Origin: Paraphysoderma sedebokerense
Lineage: Eukaryota; Blastocladiomycota; Physodermatomycetes; Physodermatales; Physodermataceae
Direction: 5' to 3'
Assembly (NCBI GenBank): GCA_025602915.1
Contig: JAHLJZ010000046.1
Location: forward strand, 62,001 to 126,000
Length of the DNA: 64,000 nucleotides
The notes beneath the pieces are model-generated. The model saw only the letters and a program-made list of their open reading frames with translations. It did no database searches and was not told the DNA's origin. Position numbers and translations under genes: made by a program. Positions 41,065 to 52,282 of the stretch are shown piece by piece; the first letter of the stretch is position 1, and every line of letters starts with the position of its first letter.

Positions 41065-42843
41065 ATGGCAAACTCTTTAAATACAGAGGATTTTCTAGAA
41101 GAATCTCAATTTATTGCAAAGGAATTTCTCAAAGAAAATGATATCACTGATGAGGCAGTCATTGCTATTGTCCTCAACTCTATAAATTCGAAACAACCAG
41201 ACACTCGACAACCGCTCAATCCGCTCACACTAGGCGAAATTAAAGCCTGCAGAAAATTTTTGAAGATTGAGAGTACAGGTGGTCAAGCGGCTCTCCTTTC
41301 TGTCACTGAAGACTATGTTGTGTTCTTAACTCCAGCGCACTGCTTAATGGCCAGCCCTGAACTCTCAAATGATGAAACGCTTTGGGATGAAGAAACCAAA
41401 GAAAACTTCTCTGGTACAATCCCTTTCAAGGATGTGATCATAATACCTTCACTGGACTTCGCTCTATTTAACTTTTACCCAACGAAAGAAGAGATAAGCT
41501 TATTTAAAGATAGACTTTCTCGCTACGACATGCGACCAGGGGGCCTTGGCAATAATATCCCAAGTAATTTCCTGTCTGTGACTGTCACTTCGAATGACAG
41601 CGAAATACTCCGTGTAACACGACAAGATAACACTGATTTCCAGCCAGGTGATTCTGGCAGTTTTGTCGGTTTCCAAGAGAAATGTGCTCCATCAAATGGC
41701 ATTGTCATTGCTCGCGGCAACACAGAAGAGACTAGAAAGCATGGAATTGCTCTGCGGTTTGACTTCATATTGGCAGTTTTAAATAGCGGCAAGTCGTGTG
41801 TCGATGAAATGAGAAAGCTCTCAAATGATTTGGAAACATATAAAAATTCCGTACATCTCAACGAAATAATTGAACTCAGGCAGGAGAGTTTGATTCAGCC
41901 TTTTATGAATTTTATTACTAGGATGATCAATATTCGCATTATCATTTCCGAAAAATTTGAATATATCGCACAGTATCCTTGGGCTGCAGATATCGTACAA
42001 TCTATTTACAAAGAAAAACAAGATCTGTATGCTTATGACAATCGTAAGCGAACCGTCTTCATCAAACTTTACGAAAAAACTGCTAACGGCAAGAAAGAAA
42101 TTCCCTTTAAGTCATGGGTGGAAGATAATGTTAAGAACTTAGAAGACAACGATTTTAATATTTTATTCAATCCCGAAATCAAAGATACTGATCGGCAAAC
42201 GGAGATTTCTAAGCATTTCCTTCAAAATCATTATACCATACTAAATCCTTTCGATCGTGAATGGATATCAAGGGCAATTGTGGCGCAACTGAAGAGAAAA
42301 TCAACACAAATACAAATGGTGTTTGATATCTTGTATGGGGTCGGTGAAGCAAAGAATACTTGTTTTTTGGGTCCAAAAATTGGAAAACACTATACGTTTG
42401 TCTGGGATATGCTTAAAGGTTATATGGGCACTGACGATGATATATTTGGCAAAAACGTCGATGGTCCAAAAGACGGTGTGTATAAAGTATATACACAAAG
42501 TGACTTCCCACTCAACTTCAAGGATCCGAAAGGAAAAGCAAAATTGAAGCAGCGCGAAGAGTCTGATAGTGATAGTAAAGGTGTGTACCATCATCCACTG
42601 CTTTGTGAATTGACTGAATGGAAACCTAAGAGGAGCCATTCCTGCATCCGTCCATCCCACCACGTGATTGCGAGCAAATGTTTTAATGACAAGTGTACAA
42701 AACTCAACAAGAATATTGGAGACAGATTACCTTTGACTAGTTCAAATCAAGGGCCAGATGCAAGTAATAAGAATATGGTAATGGAAAAATTTAAAGAAGC
42801 GGTTGAAGAAGAACAAGATACTTTCCTGTGGTCTTTAGGTTAG
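41065..42843 (+). CDS. Intronless trypsin-like serine protease with an unknown C-terminal half
   Basis: A single open frame of 592 codons, unlike its intron-rich neighbours. Residues about 70-225 have a chymotrypsin-fold pattern with all three catalytic residues: His92 in FLTPAHCL, Asp131 in PSLDFALFNF and Ser197 in FQPGDSGSFVGF, then GIVIARGN as a late strand. There is no signal peptide, so it should act inside the cell. Residues about 225-592 match no domain I know; the tail has Cys/His residues (HHPLLCELTEW, SHSCIRPSHHV, KCFNDKCTKL) that could bind metal. The gene sits in a 3386-base segment between direct repeats (40322-40462 and 43849-43987), suggesting it arrived by insertion or duplication. 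Similar stand-alone or NLR-linked trypsin-like modules occur in fungi; a defence or signalling role would be speculation. Protease domain fairly sure. Confidence 0.75.
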   Translation: MANSLNTEDFLEESQFIAKEFLKENDITDEAVIAIVLNSINSKQPDTRQPLNPLTLGEIKACRKFLKIESTGGQAALLSVTEDYVVFLTPAHCLMASPELSNDETLWDEETKENFSGTIPFKDVIIIPSLDFALFNFYPTKEEISLFKDRLSRYDMRPGGLGNNIPSNFLSVTVTSNDSEILRVTRQDNTDFQPGDSGSFVGFQEKCAPSNGIVIARGNTEETRKHGIALRFDFILAVLNSGKSCVDEMRKLSNDLETYKNSVHLNEIIELRQESLIQPFMNFITRMINIRIIISEKFEYIAQYPWAADIVQSIYKEKQDLYAYDNRKRTVFIKLYEKTANGKKEIPFKSWVEDNVKNLEDNDFNILFNPEIKDTDRQTEISKHFLQNHYTILNPFDREWISRAIVAQLKRKSTQIQMVFDILYGVGEAKNTCFLGPKIGKHYTFVWDMLKGYMGTDDDIFGKNVDGPKDGVYKVYTQSDFPLNFKDPKGKAKLKQREESDSDSKGVYHHPLLCELTEWKPKRSHSCIRPSHHVIASKCFNDKCTKLNKNIGDRLPLTSSNQGPDASNKNMVMEKFKEAVEEEQDTFLWSLG

Positions 42844-44165
42844 GTGAGGGGAAATTAATTTTTTTTTGCCCTTCCTAATGAATGGTACATTAAAACTTAA
42901 GCCGCCCTGAGGACAGTTGAAGCAAACTAACTAGCAGGGAAAGATATCAATACATGCTTTGTGATAAGAGAATATAGACGGGAAGATATATCATATTACA
43001 AAGGACGTGAGGAAGGAAACAACGGGAGTACAATAAACAATTGTTGGAACTACAGAATTGATAAACCGCAGAAGTACAGCCAGTCCACTGATTCTAAGCA
43101 CCATCAAGTCAACCTTCCTGTTCTGGCGTAGTCTCCTGATGGGTTTGGTATGTGAATTCGACTGTAGTCGTTTCTTTTCAACGAGCAGTGGATGGATTCG
43201 ACCCTGCACGTCGTAGCGTTGCTCATCAAGATGGAAGTTGAGAAACGTATAACTGCCGGTTCCGTTGAATTTTTGTTGTTTGACACTTTGGAATCGTGAC
43301 TGCAAGAAGCTGGTGAATTGCGGACTTTCCCAAACTCACCTATGAAGTATCCGCACCTAATACAGCTGCGCTTAAAATATGGTTCCTCCCCTTCTCGATG
43401 CCGGTCACAAATTCGCCGGGTCGCGTCTCCAAAATGCCATACCCATAGTCTCAATCTGATGCAAAAGGTGCGGAGGCCCTCATCATTGATTCTAAGACAC
43501 CCATCATAGCTGTAACGACGATGTCAGCACGACTTATCTATAGGAGCCTGTTGATTGCTGTTCAGTTGGGTTGATTGTCTTTCGTCTTTCTGCCTGCGTG
43601 TTACTACTGGTTGGATACCATTCACGGCCATTTGAATCACCAGGCTTGTGGGCCGGAATTTCGCAGAGTTCGATTCAGAAACAGATTCTGATCACATTTT
43701 ATCGACACTGGCTTACTTCGCTGGTTACAGGCATGATGATTTTCGTCACTTCCTTCATCTTTTGAGATATAGGCGAATAGATGCCCTTGCACCGCACGAT
43801 TCGGGTATCCCTTAGTATATAAATGGAATGGTTTGTAGAATAGAATGAGAGTGAATAGAAAGTATTGCAGTCACGTGAGGTGGGCCAATGGGACGCGTGG
43901 AACCATATATTAGTGAATGGGTGTGTTGGTGTTCCCTGATTGCCCAGTTGGCTGTTGGACGAGTGGAATTGAATTCAATCGAATTGCACTTGTTGTTTGT
44001 CTGTAATACACTACAGTTGGTACAGTCAGCTACTTTTACTTTACATGGACTGCTAAGGGGGGAAACTACCACTACACTCACTACCACTACCCTATTCACT
44101 ACTTACTCCATCCCACTCCCCATCCACTCTCGACTCCATCCCACTCCACTCCACTCTACAAAAAC
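42844..44165. other. Right part of the repeat-bounded segment and Cdc24 promoter
   Basis: 43849-43987 is the right direct repeat. On the minus strand, 43454-42991 shows two overlapping open frames linked by a good donor (gtgagt) and acceptor (ttgcag), with a CIRCGYFIG stretch that looks like half a zinc knuckle. It could be a broken or very short gene, but I cannot support a model. The last 180 bases before 44166 are rich in CCACTC/CACTAC repeats typical of a fungal leader. Confidence 0.45.
43849..43987 (+). repeat. Right copy of the direct repeat of about 140 bases, in the Cdc24 promoter
   Basis: Near-identical to 40322-40462 in the same orientation, including CACGTG at 43872 and the CCAAT-type box. 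It has one 6-base deletion and an extra cagttggctg relative to the left copy. It ends about 180 bases before the Cdc24 ATG. Confidence 0.9.
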
Positions 44166-47100
44166 ATGGCACCTCCCACCATGTCCATCAACACTAGGGC
44201 TGCAAACGCTATGCCCTCCCCTCCTGACCCTTCCTCACTCCCCTCCACCCCCGCCCTCCCCCCACCTAACCCTTCCAGACTCTCCACTAGCGCTACCACC
44301 TCTCTCTACCAGCAGTGTCTGCTCCTCCAAAACAGACTCCACGCAATCCCGGGCTTCGACAAGTACTTTGATCACTCGCAAAACCTCCCGCAATCCTCCT
44401 CCTCCTCCATCCTCCCTTCTCCCTCCACCCCTCTCTCCTCCTCCCTCCTCGCAGGCGCCCAAGACCCCGTCTCCTCACTATGGAACACCTTTCGATTGGG
44501 CGAACCCCTCTCCTTCTTGTTCAACCTCACAAAACCAGAAACACGGATTGAACTGCCGTCAGAGAAATCTCAAGACGGCTCCATCAACCTATCTTCTCTG
44601 AACGCTTGTAAAGCCCAAGTCTACCATTTCCTCATCGCCTGTAGAAACCAGCTAAACTACGCCGAAGACGATGTATTCACCATCACCGAACTATATTCAG
44701 ACGACACCAGCGGGCTTGTCAAGGTCATCCGGCTGGTGACCAGTTTACTCGACAAGTTAGAATCCGAGGGTCTCATCCCTCCCCCGGGCGACTTGTTTGC
44801 CTCTATAGGCTCACCCACATTGCCGGGCTCTAATCACTCTTCCATATACAGAAGTAGATCATCGCTACGGATCAGTATGGGCGCTGGATTGTCTGGCAGC
44901 GAAGCCGATATGATTGCCGAAGAAGAATCATCGACGGGACTGACAAAACGGCAAAAAGTGATTGACGAATTGCTGGAAACGGAGAGAAAGTATGTCGTCG
45001 ATTTGGAAAACTTGCAAGGCTACATGAACCACGTCGCCTCCAACGATATACTGCCGCCGGATCAAATACCTCTACTCTTTGCCAATTTAAACGCCTTGGT
45101 TGATTTTCAAAGAAAGTTTTTGATTGGGTTGGAGAATATCTTGGTCAATGTGGCACCCGATGAAGAAAGAATTGGCGCTCTGTTTGTTCAGTCGGAACCC
45201 TCGTTCTCAGTCTACGAACCGTTTTGCGCTAATTACAAAGCAGCCTCGGATCTAGTGATAGAACAAACATCGAACCTTATGGTTGGTATCAGTGTGCTTC
45301 ATCTGTGCCGGCAGTTCAATCCTTTATTTAGTTTCTGACATTCTTTGTTATTCTTGTGTTAACAGAAAGCTGCCTCGGTGGTCGAACCGTCTTATGAACT
45401 TCCGTCCCTCTTGATTAAACCTATTCAACGGATCTGCAAATACCCTCTACTTCTTAACGTATTTATATTTTTCGCTATTCTTTCTGCTGCGTTGGATCAT
45501 CAATTTTATAACAAAAAATTTACTCTAAACATAGGAACTCGTCAAATGCACGGATCCCAGTAACCCATATTATGAAGAGTTGAAACAAGGATTAGATGCT
45601 ATCAAGCGGGTAACTGATCGAGTAAACGAAACTAGAAGAAAGGAAGAAAACGAGGTGGTAAAAGAAGATTTAGAAAGACGAGTGGAAGATTGGAAGGTCA
45701 GTTTTTGCTTGTCCCTCCTCCGTTGCGCTTGGATTTTCCGTTGCCCTGTATGCTTCTTTTGGGTGTGCTAACGTCATCATCGATCTTGTCATTTGCGAAT
45801 ACAGGGCCACGATCCTGCAGCGTTCGGTTCACTACTTTTGTTTGATAAATTTACAATGTCGATCAACGATATCGAACGTGATCTCCACATATTTTTATTC
45901 GAAAAAATCATTTTATGTTGTAAAGAAACGGTGGTCAGTACTGCTTTCGGAGGTATTTTGAAGAGTAAGAAGAAAGATAAAGACAAGGATAAAAATTTGG
46001 GGTACCAAATCAAGGGAAGAATCTGGATGGGTAGTGTAACGGGGGTCATACCTGATGCCAAAGGTTTGTTGTTTAATTTTTGAGGTCTGTTGTTGTGTGT
46101 TTGCCTTATTAACGACGAATGATTGTTGTTTTCAGCTCCGTCTTTAAAAGTCTTTTGGAAATCCGCTGAAATGCAATCATTCACTCTTAAAATTCGAAAC
46201 GAGGAACAACTGAAACTATGGCAATCCACCCTACAAAAATGCGTCGACAGAGTGAAAGAACGACGACGTCGCGCTGCCACTGCACCTTCTCAACGGTCCC
46301 GTAGTACACCACCCTCTCGAAACTCTCGAGACGTACTCACCTCAAAGACCGAGTCTTTTCCATCGTCCTCCTCACAGATGTCCTCTTCAACATCCTTGCA
46401 AAGAACACTATCAACCGCTTCTACTTCGTCGTCTGCGGCTGGTGGCGAAGCTCCCCCCACCCGACCGAAACCACCACCACCGAGCGCCAGGTTGTACAAC
46501 GACGATCAAGAAGACGAAGAAATTGATAATTCTTTTATGGATAACAATCAAGATGACGATTCTTCCGCTACAGATGACACCGAGGAATTGAACAACCCGA
46601 ATGACATTGGCGAGTCTAACCCATTGGCTTTGAATATAACCAGTAAAGAATTGCTCGAGGTCGTTTATGCCCATCGAAATGGCAAATCCAGTCCACCTCC
46701 TCCACCTTCAAAGCAACCGCCTGCATTCCAGAACAATCATGCTTACGTCCCTGCCGTAAGCCCGAATCGAAGGTCTGTACAACGATCTAAATCTAGCAAT
46801 GAGATCTTGGGAATGTCGGGGTTACGTATTGATGACGGTTCCTTGAATTCTTCGACTGGGGGACAAGTACCCAAACGAGGAATTTCATCGGTGTATGCGA
46901 CCTCAAGTCAAAATGCATCACCGGATCTCTCGAATGCGACAAGAACGTATAGTATGGCTCTACCGGGGAGAAATGGCAGTGGTAACAGAACTGGAAGGGA
47001 ATCTTTAGGTGAACAATACGGAGATCGATTACCGCAATCTAGATTCTCGACGAGTACAACATCTGGGTCGACCTTGAACTCACCGGCGATACCGAGAGAG

Positions 47101-47907
47101 TATACACCATCCCCCGGGGAATCCCGTGAACCGTCGTCTTATTTTTCACGAATGCATTCACAATCTTCAATTTCTTCTGCAATGTCCCCACCGATTCCCA
47201 ACAATCAGAGCAGCACCTCAAATTCTGCCACCAACTCTCCAAATCAACGTAGAAGACGACCGTCCATCCAATCTGTTCCCAGCGATATTGCTGCTCCAGT
47301 TGTACCACCCCCAACAAGCGCGTTACCACCGCTGCCGCCCCTCCCGGCGGGTCTACCTCCTTCCGCTTCGCCACTACCCAACCCAACCAACGGAATGTCA
47401 CCTTCAATGCGTCAGTCATCCGTGTCAAATTCTTCCAACCAATTTAATACTCCCCCGGCATCCAACACTTCGTCTCCAACTCCACCATCACGAATGCACT
47501 CTTCGGCCACCAACTCCCCTATCCCAAATCCACGTACCTACTCAAAATCAAATCCTCAACCTTCTCACTCCCAAGCTTCGGCCCCACCGTCCCCACAAAC
47601 CATCAAAATAAAAACCCACTTCCAAGACGACATTTACGTCATCATAGTCCCTCGATCAATCACCTACTCTTTACTCCTCGAAAGAATCGAAAAGAAAGTC
47701 CAACTCTGCGCCGGTTCCTCCAGTGCCGAAGAAGCTTTCAAAAACGGTTTCAAAATAAAATACCAAGACGAAGACGGTGACTTTATCATCATCAATAGCG
47801 ACGACGACGTTCAAATGGCGTTCGAAGGAGTCGTTAGAAGTATTATGAATGGTGACAATGGTACCACCGGTTCCGTCAGTTTGAGTTTATTCGTAGTGTT
47901 ACCTTGA
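44166..47907 (+). CDS. CDC24: Rho guanine-nucleotide exchange factor Cdc24/Scd1 (CH-DH-PH-PB1)
   Basis: Activates Cdc42 for polarised growth. Exons 44166-45281, 45366-45458, 45535-45696, 45805-46063, 46136-47907 give 1133 aa, long for the family because of a disordered middle. Residues about 30-200: Cdc24-type calponin-homology region (SLWNTFRLGEPLSFLFNL). DH domain from KVIDELLETERKYVVDLENL through SLLIKPIQRICKYPLLL. PH domain from GSLLLFDKFTMS to MQSFTLKIRNEEQLKLWQ. A Ser/Pro/Asn-rich linker of roughly 400 residues with proline runs (PPLPPLPAGLPP) may bind SH3 proteins. C-terminal PB1 domain starting at IKIKTHFQDDIYVII carries the acidic OPCA motif YQDEDGDFIIINSDDD, which in yeast binds Bem1. 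Upstream lies a promoter repeat with CACGTG and CCAAT. Identity very sure. Confidence 0.94.
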
Positions 47908-48667
47908 TGTTCAAGGTAGCACTACGCTTTCAAACCATCCGAAACTTTTACCATAATGGAGTAAAGTTTGCAGCGAAATGGGGGGAGATGGAGATGTATT
48001 ATTGTTTTATTTAATACCTACTGAAAACGATTAGAAACAAAAACCCGTCGATCGAAAGCAATCAACAAATTCTTTTTCTTTTTTTTTTTTGTGAAAAACA
48101 AAGAAGACATCAATATGAATGTAACCCATACGAAATCACCAAATTTGTAATATTAAACCTCCCCCACCTGATTTGATCTCTAGATCAAAAATGTTAGTAA
48201 GGTATAACGGAATAAGATGAGTGTATTCTGTAGGTTTCCCTTGGGAAACTTGAAACTTGGAAAGTATGTTTGACAGTTGACAATTGTAAGTGAATTGTAA
48301 GTGAATGGGGGTAACCGGTGAATGTATATGTATTGAATAATAGATAAAGGATAGTTTGAGTTTGAGATTTGTAAGCTTAAGGGTTTTGGGAGTGTATGAT
48401 TAAAATTTGAATTTTGTGGAATGTGGATCTTTGGGGTTAGACTTCCTTGTGAAGTATTCTATGAATATAATTCGGTACAATCATCATCCATTTGAATTTC
48501 GCGACCATGTAAAAAAGTTGGTTTGAATGGGTAAAATCTCTGGCAGTCTTGGTTGAGTTTTGACAACTTAAGCTTGGCAATATTGTGACAAAGAATTATT
48601 TGGGGTATCTTTCGCTGCTATTTTAGAGTGATTTCACACTTTAGTTTTTACAACATATTTATTTCAT
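47908..48667. other. Convergent intergenic region
   Basis: 3' flanks of Cdc24 (plus) and the C3HC gene (minus); AT-rich, with AATAAA-like signals and poly-T at 48075. No gene seen. Confidence 0.45.
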
Positions 48668-50692
48668 TCACAATTTTCCATCGTCATTTATACCTTCACC
48701 GGTCTCTACAATTTCTACAATCTCTACATTTACATTTCTATCGACCGTATCTGTAACGATGGTGGAGGGGGACTGTAGAGTTTGATTTTGAGGTTGAATG
48801 TCAGATTGAATTTGAATTTGATGTTTCCTAGCTAACGATTTAATGGTACTCGAGATTTCGATTTTATGAGGGTTCGATAAAACGTTTTTCACTTGTCGAA
48901 GGAGTCGGTAGGGATTGTAATTGAGTTGAGGGTCGGTGGGCTGTTGAGCGTGGGGGAGGTTGGAATATAACATCAGAAACATCAGAAACATCAGATAGAA
49001 ATACAACAGCAACAATAGAGTAGTAGATGATGGGGTATGTCAGATTGGAACGGCAAGAAGGTAAATGGAAATTCAAAAAGATCAAATCAAGATTCGAGTA
49101 AAATAAAGAAAGTAAAAGATAAGTTACCTCACCCCCTACACCATCCTGACTTTGCTGTACCCTTCTCTTTTGTTCTCTTTGTTTTTCACGTTCTTTTCCA
49201 ATCTCATCCTCACTTTTTAGTCCCATCCCATCTATTACCCTCTCAAGTACTACCTTCCAATTCAATTTTCTGGAGATACAAGAATCGATGCGTTTGGTGG
49301 TTAATTCTTCGGGTTTGATGAATTCAAAGTCACGATGGAATTGAGTGTATTGGATGAGGGGACAGTAATTGTGGTGTTGAGATTGTGGGTTGAGTGGTGG
49401 TTTGAGTGGGGCGGTGGAGGGGAGTGATGCAGTTGAAGATGGGAGGGGAAGGGAAGGGGTAGGGGAAGGTGGAGGTGGGTTTGAAGGGGACGAAAGGGAA
49501 GAAAAATTCCAGAGACCGATGGTACGAAAACAGAGTGAACATTGGAGGGTTTGTTGCTGTTGGAGTTGTGCGTCGGAAGCGGGAGGGTTAAACATGGAGG
49601 AAGAAGTTCGTGACCAGTTCAAGAGAGCTAGAGTTAATGCTGTTCTTGCCTGGTTTGATTCAACCGGCGGTATCCTTAACCTTCGATGAATCGATTCAAT
49701 TAAAGAATCCATAGTGGTAGAATCCTACATTGGTACAAGTTAAGTACACTATTAAACGAAACGTAGAACACGAGTTATAAAAACAATACCAAATCTAGGG
49801 TCGTCAACTCTGGTAAATCATTCGACAGATGAAGAAGAGATCCATAATTTCGGGAAAGCGAAGAAAAGACACGGGTCGGTGGTGCAGTTAACAAGGGATA
49901 GGTATAAAGTGAATCTAAAGTAACGAGTACCAATAAAAAAAGTATCAAAAATTAGCATTACTCCACATTCATATAAACATTTCCATTCTCAAAAAGCAAT
50001 ATCACATTCCACAAACCTGAACAACTTTCTCGTCTCCACGGACAACTTTCATCATGTCGTTCCTTCAATAATTCTCTATACCGTCTAATAGCCACACTCT
50101 CCCCCTTGACATCCATTTCCACTCCCCTCGGTAACGAACTCAAATCGATTCTCAATAGTTCCCCGCAAACAGTACAAACCAATTTATTTAAACTCGAATT
50201 GATCCATCCGTGTTTTGCACATTCTGGGGGCGACAAAACGGGATTAAAGATTTGGTAGGTACTCGGTTTAAAACTCTTGAGACGGGATAAAAATAAAGAA
50301 AGGGAGGTAGGATCGTAGTGGTCTTCTGAGGGTGTTAATGTTGACAAATCGTATTCTATTTCGGGGTTGGGGATGGGGTTTGATTCAAATGAGGAAGTGG
50401 AGAAGGTTGAATCTAATCGGGGGCGTTTGTTAGAGAGGTCATCGGGGTGGTAATCTTCTGATATAGATCCTTCTCTATCTGATGCCGGTGTGGTTTTTCG
50501 TCGAAGAGGCCTTTGATTGCGAAAGAAAGGAAAGTTGATGAGTGCATGCTTTGGTAGTTATACGAACAAGAATTCAAAATACTAGGACAGTAATCGTTAC
50601 CTCTGTATAGCATTGCTCCATTTTGCCAATAAATCGTCTATTTTCCTCTTTGTAATACGCTGTTCTGTAGACGTTTCCTCCGTTCCTGTCAT
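48668..50692 (-). CDS. C3HC-type zinc-finger protein (NIPA/Rsm1-like)
   Basis: Nuclear protein related to fission-yeast Rsm1 (mRNA export) and human NIPA/ZC3HC1 (nuclear basket). Exons on the minus strand: 50692-50601, 50510-50017, 49914-49790, 49724-49128, 48940-48668, giving 526 aa with all phases consistent. N-terminal helix KRKIDDLLAKWSNAIQR, then the first C3HC module: ECAKHGWIN, LVCTVCGELL, RYRELLKERHDESCPWRRESC, followed across an intron by the typical SLYTYPLL and SLLHLSNDLPEL. The second module starts with ARTALTLALLNWS and has LQCSLCFRTIGLWNF and HHNYCPLI, separated by a Pro/Ser insert. The tail is acidic (EIVEIVETGEGINDDG). Identity sure at family level; the choice between export and basket function is open. 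Confidence 0.85.
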
Positions 50693-51034
50693 TATCTAAT
50701 CCTCGTTGGTAAAGTAACGAAGAGTTAGAATTTTTGGTGAGCTGGCTTTTGCTTTTCATGTTCAAAACTTCGAAGTCGTGACGTTCCTCAAAGCGCAAGA
50801 GATTTATCGAAATCTGACAATACCAAAATCATATGATGTTTTTAAATTACAGGGGAATGGAATACATCTAAGGAAATGTACAATAAGCTTCATCATAACA
50901 TTGGGCCTTGTATCTCCGATTCTTCAGGCTAGTACGGCATCCATCCTACTTTGTCACCAACATTAAACTAGACTAGATCTTTTCCATGCGTCAACTCCGA
51001 ACGTCAGAGTTAACATTCAACATGATATTCACAC
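50693..51034. other. Intergenic between the C3HC gene and HUT1
   Basis: Promoter of the C3HC gene and 3' flank of HUT1; nothing else recognised. Confidence 0.4.
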
Positions 51035-52282
51035 TCAATCCGCCTTCTTTGTCCTGCTTCGTACCTTCCTTTTCGAGGTGGCCGTGGACTCTGAGGAAAC
51101 CTCTGCATTCGAATCCGTGACTTTCTCCTTGGCTTTACCCTTATCAATCAATCCAACATCAGCTTCTTTCGTTCCCAACGCCTTATTAACTTGCGCTTGC
51201 TTTTCCCTCATCTTCATGAGACTTTCCAACCCGATTCCTCCAAACACAACAGCCACGCAAGCCCATTGACTTAGTCCCACGGAATGACCAAACCAAAGCA
51301 CACTAATAACGATACTAAACATTTTTCTAGTCACGGTGACACTCACCAACGACAAACTACCAAACTTGCTGAGTGTATGAAAAATAAATACTTGTCCCAG
51401 CGCCCCGCATAAACTGAACAAGAGTATATCCACAATGACAGGAGGGTAGGTCAAACAAAATGCGACAGCGTTGGCAAGTTCCGACGTGACGGGTGTAAGA
51501 AGGTACCCAAACATTAACAACGACGAAGACAAATTCATCATCACCATCATTTGAGTTCCACTTATTTCGTTTCGGTAGTTTCGAAATATTTGATCTTGCG
51601 TGCTATTCGTTAACCCGTCAAAAGCGAGGTTAATACTCAACAGTAACAATCCGAACCAAGAATTCGATTTCCCCTTGTTTTTTCCATTGCCTTTGCCTTT
51701 TCCTACTTCTTGATCATGAAATAACATAAATCCGGATACACCCATCGTAATTAGAAAGACAGAAAGGTACTGGTACCACGGGAACTTTCGTTTGTGAATA
51801 ATCAAAGACATGAGCATCACGGGCACAAGTTTACATGATTTACCGAGAATCATGGTCGGGTAGTCTATATGTTGTAGAGATGCATATCCGAATGGTGAAG
51901 CGAGAGAATTGAAAAGAGCGACGATGAGGTAGAGTTTGAGTAAGGAAGGGGGTGTCGGGCCGAGAAGTGGTCCAGGTTTAGAATTCGCAGATTTCGACGA
52001 AGACGAAGATGAACTAGAAGAGAAGATACGACGTAAATACAAGTATATGGTGCCGACAATTGAAGCGGTGAGGGATTGTGTGAGGTTGAGGAGAAGGAAG
52101 TATCGAAATTTGGATGTCGATGGGGAAGACGGGTCGTAGGGAGTTGTGGATACTCTTTCTTGCAATATTCCCCATGTCAGGAAACAGACATAGATACCAG
52201 CAACGCAGAATGAGAATTCTAGCATGACGTAATCTAATTTATATATGTGGATGTGAGTGTGTTTCAATGGGAATATAGACAA
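51035..52282 (-). CDS. HUT1: UDP-galactose/nucleotide-sugar transporter HUT1 (SLC35B1 type)
   Basis: ER membrane carrier linked to UDP-galactose or ATP/ADP exchange and to ER redox folding. One exon, up to 415 aa; the Met at 52225 (start MLEFSFCVAGIYVCFL) is the more likely start because it places the first helix at the N-terminus. Eight to ten hydrophobic segments; family stretches include VALFNSLASPFGYASLQHI, YPTMILGKSCKLVPVMLM, AFDGLTNSTQDQIFRNY and VSVTVTRKMFSIVISVLWFG. A Ser run (FSSSSSSSSSK) lies in the first loop. The C-terminus ends KKAD, which fits the KKxx ER-retrieval motif. It is intronless, unlike most neighbours. Identity very sure. Confidence 0.93.
   Translation of the reverse strand: MSIFPLKHTHIHIYKLDYVMLEFSFCVAGIYVCFLTWGILQERVSTTPYDPSSPSTSKFRYFLLLNLTQSLTASIVGTIYLYLRRIFSSSSSSSSSKSANSKPGPLLGPTPPSLLKLYLIVALFNSLASPFGYASLQHIDYPTMILGKSCKLVPVMLMSLIIHKRKFPWYQYLSVFLITMGVSGFMLFHDQEVGKGKGNGKNKGKSNSWFGLLLLSINLAFDGLTNSTQDQIFRNYRNEISGTQMMVMMNLSSSLLMFGYLLTPVTSELANAVAFCLTYPPVIVDILLFSLCGALGQVFIFHTLSKFGSLSLVSVTVTRKMFSIVISVLWFGHSVGLSQWACVAVVFGGIGLESLMKMREKQAQVNKALGTKEADVGLIDKGKAKEKVTDSNAEVSSESTATSKRKVRSRTKKAD

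Noticed and set aside
43888-44601. Overlapping 237-codon plus-strand frame upstream of and inside CDC24
   Set aside because: It is a Pro/Ser-rich shadow of the real CDC24 frame plus its promoter repeat; no independent domain.
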